From Acidocella aminolytica 101 = DSM 11237 (GTDB taxonomy: Bacteria > Pseudomonadota > Alphaproteobacteria > Acetobacterales > Acetobacteraceae): a stretch of 64,000 bases of DNA. Of this stretch, positions 18,601 to 25,155 are shown in pieces. The DNA lies in contig NZ_FQVJ01000016.1 in the NCBI RefSeq assembly GCF_900129125.1, positions 1 to 64,000 of the forward strand, read 5' to 3'. A program made the translations under genes and the position numbers. The first letter of the stretch is position 1. Each line of letters begins with the position of its first letter. Under the pieces are notes generated by a model that ran no database searches, was not told the DNA's origin, and worked only from the letters and a program-made list of their open reading frames with translations.

Positions 18601-19038
18601 TTTACGACCTTGGCTGGCAGCTGAAACCCATGGCTCACGAAAAATGTGTACTACGTGTGGCTTGTGACCAGCTTGGCGTGCGGCGCGTTCATAAAGCGGT
18701 AACGTACGGCAGAGATGGGGATGCTTTAAGCCCCAGAGCCTGTCTTGGGGTGTGAAACGCTGACGCAGAATTTCTTCAAGTCGGGATAGAAAGGGTGCCG
18801 TATCGGGACGTTCTGACCAGCCTTTCGGAAGGCCACGTACATCTGTCCAGTCTACTGAAAGATGGTTGAAGAGATTCACATCTAGTTCGATTAGTTCAGG
18901 AATCTCGTAGAACCCCAGGGGATTATGCTCATTGGGGTCGGCTTCGTTGTAAAATTTTACGCCTGCGCGCTGTAGCGCGCCAGATAGCGCTGAGGTACCG
19001 CTGCGGTAATAACCGACAATGAAGATAGCGTCCGTCAT
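15604..19038 (-). CDS. Sulfotransferase-glycosyltransferase fusion in the flagellar operon
   Basis: This 1144-residue multidomain protein starts with a sulfotransferase module (about 1-260). It has the PAPS 5'-phosphosulfate loop YRSGTS (11-16), a 3'-phosphate segment REPWVSAASQ (134-143) and TYHDLL (178-183). A GT2-type module follows (about 320-560) with DYVAIINAGDT and LYSDE. A second GT2-like module (about 580-800) shows LVVILDARMQEISPHW and LGAGHG. The C-terminal part ends with a GT-B-like AAAAGCRLIVDKRLDIPESL. No signal peptide or membrane helix is evident, so it should act in the cytoplasm. It sits between flgL (13 bp) and flgA (4 bp), pointing to modification of a flagellar component. 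The substrate is unknown, and the domain limits are by eye. Confidence 0.75.
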   Translation of the reverse strand: MTDAIFIVGYYRSGTSALSGALQRAGVKFYNEADPNEHNPLGFYEIPELIELDVNLFNHLSVDWTDVRGLPKGWSERPDTAPFLSRLEEILRQRFTPQDRLWGLKHPHLCRTLPLYERAARQAGHKPHVVHIFREPWVSAASQGRKNGLTRAHALLLWMSYTTDAERLARHLPRCWLTYHDLLAQPTQELRLIESSLGLTFQKKNGDGLAQASSYLTGQLNRAEPFPREGLTRPLHDLVTRTWEAILARDFQPDLWDGLAAETEDLVGFLSEISASRGRALPGFNGEALQTAALPNQSTASIRPVERTDDSAKTRLMKLRETTGALPRLAVLIAAPSGRAPAVNDTLESLRGQWNAPNIVKILSADPLAVEGFETITVPAEPEAMTRHLCEEANLCTEEADYVAIINAGDTIAPDGCLRLAMLAAQTNADMLYSDEIVPGTNGAWIRHKPGWDITRLRQSAYIGDWVWYSTRAIRVAGGFNAAMAGAEEYDMQLRFAAQGAKVERLPEAIFTRSAGSKRDDISQQLFCARAAEALKQHLANCGMKAEVQNRQYPGLFHHVRLTEDPGTTLIMLCDGADIPLLDKWMTALFTGKPLSGPVILAGADLCGPMQNYFDAVSDQREALEGKVLAVSALTTSSALAKAVALSETQLVVILDARMQEISPHWQEILRARLADSRVAAVAARTIVQTSADGQQGQVMGPLIIGADTRLGAGHGPLDPGPGGWLMVDQEASAISPPGLIARRAALSACNFDPDLNGDALWIDLSAQLRAQGSRLVWTPDVSLVMPPNTVPMADTESSFRNGSPAAQALSWADPYHHPALSLHGDLLAPERRTGLVRAIPTDPSSLLLSGDPAQSGAPLNAVRALRHAGLLEADWVQGLPGAAELGRRAPESWVRVNPLLPSHNHSLPYTALYTAIPEPDALPALAAAERIFATSPGLVSNLSNLTKASVSLWRPALSNRYWQDFESGKGLNTKPRILWIDEGISPPWFPELMKETLDIAAWMIVERPGVQYPEAVGRITPPETEQSWLHVLSQVGPQIMLRPMGADTHIDHYHALLAAAAGCRLIVDKRLDIPESLGALRLPNIKQNWSKAVQNAVQNLKETLRQGAQTRAAALALPSLEDEPPAWANVDQSTSLTLASAAE

Positions 19039-19050
19039 AGCAAGTCTTTC

Positions 19051-20268
19051 TTAAAGATATTGAAAAAGGCTTAGACCTTGCGCGGTACTGAAAGCCTTCA
19101 TCGCCGCTTGGACGGCGGTCATCGTTTGGTCGAGAGCCGTAATCGCGGTAGGCATGTCTACGGCAATGGCTTGGTTTACCGTTGTTTGTACGGCGGTCTT
19201 TTGCGACGTGTTACCTGTGGTAGCAGTTGAAAGTGCCTGCAGAGTCACGCCATTCTGCGCCTGAGCGGTCGTCACAGCTTGCTGATACTGCGCAAGACCG
19301 GCGAGGCTCTGGTTCAGAACTTGATTGGTCTTCGCGGTTTGTGCCGGCGTTGCATTGGTGTCGCCCAATGCGGTGGAGATTTGTTTGAGTAAGGAAAAGA
19401 CTGATTGTGGGCGGGACGGAGCAATGGTGAAACTGTCCCCATTAGCCGGGGAACCGGTGATGTCATAATTGACACCCGCCAGTTGCACACTTGTCTGGTT
19501 TGTACCGTTACTGTTCAACGTGCCAGTTGAGATGGTGCTCCCGCCTTGTGATGCTGTATAGGTGGTGGTCGTGCCAGATACGGCGAAGCTCACAGTGATT
19601 GGCGAATTTCCATGCTGGAAAGCATTGGCAGTATTGGCGTTGACTAGCCCTTGCTGAATGATTTCTCCGGAGCCGGTATTGCTGCTATTGGCGGTTACGG
19701 AAGTTGTGCCGTCTCCGGATAAGGCTGAGGTAAATACCTCTCCCGTGACCAACGTATTGGCGGTTTCGCCAGGGCTAATACTGGCCTGTCCCTGCCCCGC
19801 ATCGCCGAAATAAGCGATGTTGCCGTTGGAATCGATCTGAAACGGTGCCAGCGTACCGCGCGAGCCGCCAAATAGATAGCTCCCATTCGGTGCAACCGTG
19901 TTGCCTATGGATAGCAGCTGCTGCGAGGCGCTTTGCACTTGTGTCGCCAGCGCGTTACGGTTTTGCGAACTGGTGGTGCCGTTGAGCGCCTGTACTACAA
20001 TGGACTGAACATTATCCAGCAGCGAAGTCACGGAGCTGTAGGCATCATTAGCAGCGCCAAGTTGGGTTTGAATTGCGGCCTGGGTGGTGGTGTCGTTGGT
20101 CAGCTGGCTAATCTGGTCATTTCCAAGGGCAGCGGTTTCGTAAGCGGCTGGGTTTTGACTAGCGTTTTGCACTTTCATCCCAGTGGAGATCTGTTGCTGA
20201 AGCGTGTTTATCTGCGCTTCCTGCGCGGCCAAGCTGGTGCTGAAGTTGTTGTAGAATGACAGGTCCAT
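19051..20268 (-). CDS. flgL: Flagellar hook-filament junction protein FlgL
   Basis: This 405-residue flagellin-like protein has the conserved N-terminal D0/D1 helices (LAAQEAQINTLQQQISTG, then QNASQNPAAYETA) and NGSYLFGGSRG, the FlgL signature region. The C-terminal helix region (TTVNQAIAVDMPTAITAL) completes the coiled coil. FlgL (HAP3) forms the junction between FlgK and the filament and is exported through the flagellar type III gate. It follows fliJ by 20 bp in the operon. Confidence 0.9.
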   Translation of the reverse strand: MDLSFYNNFSTSLAAQEAQINTLQQQISTGMKVQNASQNPAAYETAALGNDQISQLTNDTTTQAAIQTQLGAANDAYSSVTSLLDNVQSIVVQALNGTTSSQNRNALATQVQSASQQLLSIGNTVAPNGSYLFGGSRGTLAPFQIDSNGNIAYFGDAGQGQASISPGETANTLVTGEVFTSALSGDGTTSVTANSSNTGSGEIIQQGLVNANTANAFQHGNSPITVSFAVSGTTTTYTASQGGSTISTGTLNSNGTNQTSVQLAGVNYDITGSPANGDSFTIAPSRPQSVFSLLKQISTALGDTNATPAQTAKTNQVLNQSLAGLAQYQQAVTTAQAQNGVTLQALSTATTGNTSQKTAVQTTVNQAIAVDMPTAITALDQTMTAVQAAMKAFSTAQGLSLFQYL

Positions 20269-20288
20269 TTTTGGGAATCCTTTGGCCT

Positions 20289-20714
20289 TCAGGAAAGAGT
20301 TTCGGTAATTTTTATATGTTGACGATTGCGCTCCGCACGGCTTTGCGCCTCGATAGCTTCTTGCCGTAGGGACGCCTTGAGGCGCTCTTGTAAAGCCTGG
20401 CGGTGGGCGCGTAGCTCCGCTAAGGCGGCAGCACAGGCATTACGTTTGGCTTCCTCTACAGCAATGGTCTCCGCGAGCTGGCCGCTGGCATTTTGTGCCT
20501 GTGTGGTGAAGCGCCCAGCGCGCTGGGCCTCGGCTGCTTGTACGATGTCCCCTGTTTGCCAGCCCGCTGCCAGCCTAGTCTGATATCCGGCCAGAACGTC
20601 GCGCTGTGCTGCGTAACGTTGCAAGTTGAAGGTGTGTTGGCTCAAAGCGTCCAGCAAGGAAGCTTCCTTGGCTGCAGCGAGAAGTTCCAGCTTGGCTAGT
20701 GCTTGCGGCTTCAT
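20289..20714 (-). CDS. fliJ: Flagellar export protein FliJ
   Basis: This 141-residue protein is predicted to be almost wholly coiled coil, with long Ala/Gln/Glu/Arg heptads (for example ETIAVEEAKRNACAAALAEL). Size and position directly after fliI with a 4-bp overlap identify it as FliJ, the stalk-like partner that fits into the FliI hexamer and contacts FlhA. The assignment relies on context more than on sequence, because FliJ proteins diverge strongly. Confidence 0.82.
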   Translation of the reverse strand: MKPQALAKLELLAAAKEASLLDALSQHTFNLQRYAAQRDVLAGYQTRLAAGWQTGDIVQAAEAQRAGRFTTQAQNASGQLAETIAVEEAKRNACAAALAELRAHRQALQERLKASLRQEAIEAQSRAERNRQHIKITETLS

Positions 20715-22048
20715 GGTTCATCCCCAAAAACAGAGCGCAGTCTGATTAGAGCTTCATCCAGCCCTATCCGCACTTCGGCATCTTGGCGCAGCAGCGCTTC
20801 CATTGCGGATTGACGATGCAATGCTTCGTCCAGAATGGGATCGCGCCCAGGTGCGTAGGCGCCAAGATCAATGATGTCGCGCTTCTCCTGTTTGCGTGCC
20901 CAGAGAGAGCGGAATCGCTGGGAGAGGTGCAAATGCTCTTTTGCCACCAGGTTCGGCATGGGACGTGAGAGCGAAGCGCAAATATCAATGGGAGGGTAGA
21001 TTGTAGCCTCTGCCATGGCGCGGGAGAGGACGATATGTCCATCCAGGATTGCACGAGCGGTATCCGCTACCGGGTCGCTTACATGGTCGTCGCCTTCGAC
21101 CAACACGGTATGGATGGCCGTGATGGAACCTTGTCCTGGCCCGCCATTGCCGGCACGTTCCGCGTAAGCCGAAAGCGCGCCGAACACAGAAGGGGGATAG
21201 CCCTTGCTGGCGGGGGGCTCCCCAGCCGCTAACCCAATTTCGCGCAGCGCCATAGCGAGCCTGGTAAGGCTGTCCACCAGCAGAAGCACATGCTTACCTT
21301 GGGCGCGGAAGGACTCTGCAATAGCGGCGGCACGGTAGGCGCCATGAACCCGTGCCAGGGGCGTATCATCCGCGGGAGAGGCCACCACCACCACACGTGA
21401 CAGGGTTTCACCCAGATGATCCTCGATAAATTCCCGAATTTCCCGTCCACGTTCACCGATCATCGCCAGTACCACTACGTCTGCGCGGGAATGGCGGGCG
21501 AGCATGCCAAGTAGCGTGGTCTTACCCACGCCCGAACCGGCGAACAGTCCTACCCGCATTCCGCGTCCGAATGTGGTGAGGGCGTTAATGGCGGTCACTC
21601 CGACGTCAAAAGGCGTGTCGATTCGGGCGCGTTCCATGGGATTAATGGGATTGCCTAGCATCGGCCAGGGTATTGTGGCTTCGGGCACGGGACCGCCGTC
21701 CAGTGCTTTGCCCCGAGCATCCAGTACTCGTCCAAGCAGAGACGGGCCGGTCAGCACTGCCATTTCTGTTGTTTCCACCCGTACCCGCGCGCCACGCATG
21801 ATCCCGCGCGTCCCTTGCTCAGGCATTAGAAGCAGGCTTTCGGCCTCGAACCCGATAATCTCTGCGGCGGCTTCGCCACCTTCCTGTTCTACCAAGCAGC
21901 GTGCGCCTATGGGTGCGTGCAGACCACTGACCCTCAGCTTCTCTCCATTTGCCCATAGCACGCGCCCGTACCGGTGCACTGGTGCTTCTGCCAGAGCTGC
22001 GCGCAGATGTGTCTCGGCTTTGGATTTGATGTTGTCTAGAGAGATCAT
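20711..22048 (-). CDS. fliI: Flagellum-specific ATPase FliI
   Basis: This 445-residue homologue of F1-beta has Walker A AGSGVGKTT at 170-178, MIGERGREIREFIEDHLG, Walker B HVLLLVDSLTRLAMALREIG, and the substrate-facing GSITAIHTVLVEGDD. FliI energises substrate delivery to the type III export gate together with FliH and FliJ. It overlaps fliH and fliJ by 4 bp on either side, so the three are translationally coupled. Confidence 0.97.
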   Translation of the reverse strand: MISLDNIKSKAETHLRAALAEAPVHRYGRVLWANGEKLRVSGLHAPIGARCLVEQEGGEAAAEIIGFEAESLLLMPEQGTRGIMRGARVRVETTEMAVLTGPSLLGRVLDARGKALDGGPVPEATIPWPMLGNPINPMERARIDTPFDVGVTAINALTTFGRGMRVGLFAGSGVGKTTLLGMLARHSRADVVVLAMIGERGREIREFIEDHLGETLSRVVVVASPADDTPLARVHGAYRAAAIAESFRAQGKHVLLLVDSLTRLAMALREIGLAAGEPPASKGYPPSVFGALSAYAERAGNGGPGQGSITAIHTVLVEGDDHVSDPVADTARAILDGHIVLSRAMAEATIYPPIDICASLSRPMPNLVAKEHLHLSQRFRSLWARKQEKRDIIDLGAYAPGRDPILDEALHRQSAMEALLRQDAEVRIGLDEALIRLRSVFGDEP

Positions 22049-22701
22049 TCCGCCTCCTTCTTAGGCAAGCTCAAAGCCGCGCGTATTGCCTCAAGGCGGC
22101 TTTCTAACCGGGCGTCCCATTCGGCTTTCTCCAGTGGATCGCCGCCATGAGCTTGCAGTTCCACCAATGCACCTCCTGGGGTAATGCTGTCATCAGCCAC
22201 CAGCTTTGCGCTTGTTGTAGGAAGCTTCTCCTGTACAATCTGTAAATCAGTTGGATGTAGACGGATCTGTAATGTTTGTCGGTTGGATTGGTCTGCTGCC
22301 GCGTCCCGTAGCAGCTTGGTAACCAAGCCCGCCAATTCGGTACGTGCTTGCCCGCTTTCTCCACCTGCGATATGGCAGGCAAGCTGAAAAGCCATGTCCA
22401 GCACCAGTTCCGCCAGCGCTTGCTCTTTTTCCGCTAGAGGAGCGGATAGCTGATTGATTGCTTGGCTTAGCGCGGCAATGGCCTGCGTTAATTTCTCCTC
22501 CTTCGGCACCATGACGGCACGGGCTGCTGCTTCACCTGCTTCTTTAGCTTCAGCAATGGTATTTTCTTTTAACTTAGCAACCTCTTGTTTCACCCGCCGT
22601 TGAATTTCGGCTTCCTGCGCAGCGATCTCGGCGGCTTCCTTCGCCAGGACCGTCTGTACAAATTCTTTATTACGCTGGCGTGAAACAGTTACAAAGCTCA
22701 T
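22045..22701 (-). CDS. fliH: Flagellar assembly protein FliH
   Basis: This 218-residue protein has a long charged coiled coil (AAEIAAQEAEIQRRVKQEVA) followed by a more globular half with LVLDMAFQLACHIAGGE and IRLHPTDLQIVQE, the FliH/YscL pattern. The segment GGALVELQAHGGDPLEKAEWDARLE near the end is also typical. FliH regulates FliI and links it to the C-ring. It overlaps orf90 upstream and fliI downstream by 4 bp each. Confidence 0.88.
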   Translation of the reverse strand: MSFVTVSRQRNKEFVQTVLAKEAAEIAAQEAEIQRRVKQEVAKLKENTIAEAKEAGEAAARAVMVPKEEKLTQAIAALSQAINQLSAPLAEKEQALAELVLDMAFQLACHIAGGESGQARTELAGLVTKLLRDAAADQSNRQTLQIRLHPTDLQIVQEKLPTTSAKLVADDSITPGGALVELQAHGGDPLEKAEWDARLESRLEAIRAALSLPKKEAE

Positions 22702-22970
22702 GGCTCAGCATCGCCATGGCTATGCAGGCGGCTTTTTCCAGTAATAATCTGGAACATCTCGCCACACAATTTAACGACGGGAGAAAGCACGGCTAATGTG
22801 GCACGCACCAATAGCCCCACTGCCAATGCCTCCAATAGCCAGGCTCCCGCTATGGCAGGGTTTGTGAAGTTGGCAGGCTCATGCACGGCGGCCCAACCGG
22901 TTAAGGCCGCAAGACTAACTAGAAAGGGGCTGAAGATTTTCTTTTGTTTGCCGGATTTTGCCTTGGCCAT
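22698..22970 (-). CDS. Small membrane protein between motB and fliH, unknown
   Basis: This 90-residue protein has a basic start (AKAKSGKQKKIFSP), two likely transmembrane segments (around 14-32 and 42-66) and a hydrophilic tail ending in HSHGDAEP. I do not recognise it as any standard flagellar protein. It starts 5 bp after motB and overlaps fliH by 4 bp, so it is clearly made together with stator and export-apparatus proteins. A role in stator assembly or in positioning the export ATPase complex is possible, but this is only inferred from context. Confidence 0.75.
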   Translation of the reverse strand: MAKAKSGKQKKIFSPFLVSLAALTGWAAVHEPANFTNPAIAGAWLLEALAVGLLVRATLAVLSPVVKLCGEMFQIITGKSRLHSHGDAEP

Positions 22971-22975
22971 GGTTA

Positions 22976-23788
22976 TTAGTCCTTGGAATTATTCTGTTCT
23001 TTGTTTGAGGGTGGTGCTTGAACCACCACCACTACCCGCCGATTTTGGGCGCGCCCAGTGTCGGTGCTGTTGTCGGCGATCGGTGCGTATTCGCCAAACC
23101 CTTCGGCAGCGAGATTCTCACCAGGGACGCCTGTCTGCATAAAAAGTTGTACAACAGCAACGGCCCGTTCTGCAGAAAGAGACCAGTTAGATGGGAATTC
23201 TGGTGTCGAAATAGGCTGATTGTCTGTGTAGCCCCGGACTACGACATGGAAGCCAGGTGGCAATTGCGTTAGTCCCTTTCCAACTTGCGTAAGTAGCTTT
23301 GCCGCATCAGGCTTTAGAGTTGCTTCGCCTGAGGCGAACAATACTGAAGCATCAAGTTGAATGCTGAGGGTCAGTGGTGCGTTGTTGATTGTGACTTGAT
23401 GCTTGTCGATCATTGGCTGGAACATGGATTTCAGCTTCAAGGAAAGAGCTTGGAGATTTTTCATCTCTTGATGTAGCTGTTTCTCCATCTTCGCTGGAAT
23501 TTTTGCAGGAGCCGGTGGCTTGGGGATCGGTGAGCTGTGGTGCTGCAGTACGCCGTGCGAGCCGGATGGCGTAGGAACGAGAATTGCAGGAGGGGCGCCA
23601 TGAAACGCCTCGATGAAGGCTTTGGCAATTTCCTCCTGCTTGTATTTGTTGCGGGTTGAGGACGCATAAAGCACAACGAACGTCGCAAGCAGCAAGGTCA
23701 GAAGGTCAGCGTAGGAAATAACCCAGCGCTCGTGATTTAGATGGGCCTGATGCTTTTTCTTTTTGCCATGATGCGGAAACTTAGCCAT
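22976..23788 (-). CDS. motB: Flagellar motor stator protein MotB
   Basis: This 270-residue protein has a basic cytoplasmic start, one transmembrane helix with the proton-binding Asp in SYADLLTLLLATFVVLY, a plug/linker region and a C-terminal OmpA-like peptidoglycan-binding domain (VVRGYTDNQPI, NWSLSAERAVAVVQLF, GRAQNRRVVVVV). It anchors the stator to the cell wall. It follows motA by 3 bp. The unusually Lys/His-rich N-terminus (HHGKKKKHQAHLNHERW) is notable. Confidence 0.95.
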   Translation of the reverse strand: MAKFPHHGKKKKHQAHLNHERWVISYADLLTLLLATFVVLYASSTRNKYKQEEIAKAFIEAFHGAPPAILVPTPSGSHGVLQHHSSPIPKPPAPAKIPAKMEKQLHQEMKNLQALSLKLKSMFQPMIDKHQVTINNAPLTLSIQLDASVLFASGEATLKPDAAKLLTQVGKGLTQLPPGFHVVVRGYTDNQPISTPEFPSNWSLSAERAVAVVQLFMQTGVPGENLAAEGFGEYAPIADNSTDTGRAQNRRVVVVVQAPPSNKEQNNSKD

Positions 23789-23791
23789 GGT

Positions 23792-24595
23792 TTATGCTGC
23801 CTGCGAGGCGCCGTTGGGTACTGTATCGTCTTCATCTTCAGGATTTTTTGCCTTGGGCTCGTCGTGTAGATAGTTCTTCAGCGTCTGGCGGATTATGATG
23901 CCAGGCTTGCCTTCAGCCAATAATATGAAGCCCTGAATTACGACCATCCTTTCGCGCTCCAGGTCCTTGGCGATGGATTTCAGACGTGCGCCAAGGGGAA
24001 GAGCTATGAGATTGGCAAAGCCAACGCCATAAATCGTCGCGATAAAGGCCGTAGCGATGCCTTCCCCCAACTCACTAGGATGATCAAGACGCATCATCAC
24101 ATGGATCAGTCCGAGCACTGCACCCATCACCCCGATGGTAGGAGAATAGCCGCCGACAGCTTCCCAGACATGGGCAGGCTGTTCCTGCTCGTTGTCGATC
24201 TGCTCGGCGGCGATGTTCAGCATGGCCGCGAAATCGTCTGGAGGAGTGTTATCCACGATCATCTGTAGACCCTGGCGTTGAAAGGCATCTTCCACGTCTG
24301 GAATTTCCTGTTCCAACACCAGCGTACCGGCACTACGCGCCTTGGCGGACCAATCAGCCACTTGGTCGATGAACGCGGCAAGATCCAGCTTCGGCGGCTT
24401 TGCCAGCCACATTACGGCCTTGAGAGCTTTGACGATCTTACGAAATCCGAATTGCAGCAGGCACGCAGAAAATGACCCGCACATCACAATGATGAAGGCG
24501 GTGAGATTAAGCAGAGAGGAGAGCGGCACATGATCCGTTACCGCCCCGCCTACAATGACAAGAATCCCGAGGAACAGCGTAGCCAGGTTAATCAA
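23792..24595 (-). CDS. motA: Flagellar motor stator protein MotA
   Basis: This 267-residue MotA/PomA-type protein has four hydrophobic segments. It shows VWEAVGGYSPTIGVMGAVLGL at the conserved proline-containing third helix and ATAFIATIYGVGFANLIALPLG in the fourth. The cytoplasmic loop carries charged residues for rotor contact. It starts with TTG in a TTGA overlap with the fliA stop, with GAGGAG about 10 nt upstream. It forms the ion-conducting stator with MotB. Ion specificity (H+ or Na+) cannot be fixed by eye. Confidence 0.92.
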   Translation of the reverse strand: MINLATLFLGILVIVGGAVTDHVPLSSLLNLTAFIIVMCGSFSACLLQFGFRKIVKALKAVMWLAKPPKLDLAAFIDQVADWSAKARSAGTLVLEQEIPDVEDAFQRQGLQMIVDNTPPDDFAAMLNIAAEQIDNEQEQPAHVWEAVGGYSPTIGVMGAVLGLIHVMMRLDHPSELGEGIATAFIATIYGVGFANLIALPLGARLKSIAKDLERERMVVIQGFILLAEGKPGIIIRQTLKNYLHDEPKAKNPEDEDDTVPNGASQAA

Positions 24596-25155
24596 GACAC
24601 AAACTCTCCTCGTTGCGAAGCGGTAATATGGATGGCAAGTGCCTCCAGGGCACGCTTACGCAGCCGTGAGGCATAACCTTCGCTGATATCCAACACGTTC
24701 GCGATTTCCCGATTATTAAGTTCGTCATAAAAATGCAGAGCCAGAACCCGGTATTCGAGCGGAGGCAACGTTCGCAGTGCGTCTGCCAGGAGGCTGCGGT
24801 CATCAAGCCGCGACAGGAGTGATAGCGGGTCCGCCGGACCGGTGCCGTCGCTTTGGGTGGCATTTTCCACCGCCTCTGTGTCAAATAAGATTTCGCCACG
24901 TCGGCGAGAGCCTTCCCGTCTCAGGCCGTCAATCATTGCGCCGCGTATGCGCCTTGTGGCGAATGCCTGGAAGGTCACGCCCTGGCTGGGGTCGAAGCGC
25001 TGCGTTGCTTCCATCATACCCACGGCCCCCCATTGCAGCAGCTCATCAAACTCTGCCCATGGCATGCGCACTTTCAGAAGCAGGGCCATGCGTTTGATCC
25101 AGTTTCCATAAAGCGCGGTCAGGGCCGCGTTGTCGGGGGGCACGGCGTCAGCCAT
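24592..25155 (-). CDS. fliA: RNA polymerase sigma-28 factor FliA
   Basis: I place the start at the ATG at 25155, giving 187 residues beginning MADAVPPDNAAL; the frame is open further upstream but overlaps flhA. Regions 2 and 4 of a sigma-70-family factor are visible: EFDELLQWGAVGMMEATQRF, GVTFQAFATRRIRGAMIDGL, and the helix-turn-helix ELNNREIANVLDISEGYASR. FliA directs transcription of late flagellar and chemotaxis genes. The start overlaps the end of flhA by 8 bp. No anti-sigma flgM was seen in the window. Confidence 0.92.
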   Translation of the reverse strand: MADAVPPDNAALTALYGNWIKRMALLLKVRMPWAEFDELLQWGAVGMMEATQRFDPSQGVTFQAFATRRIRGAMIDGLRREGSRRRGEILFDTEAVENATQSDGTGPADPLSLLSRLDDRSLLADALRTLPPLEYRVLALHFYDELNNREIANVLDISEGYASRLRKRALEALAIHITASQRGEFVS

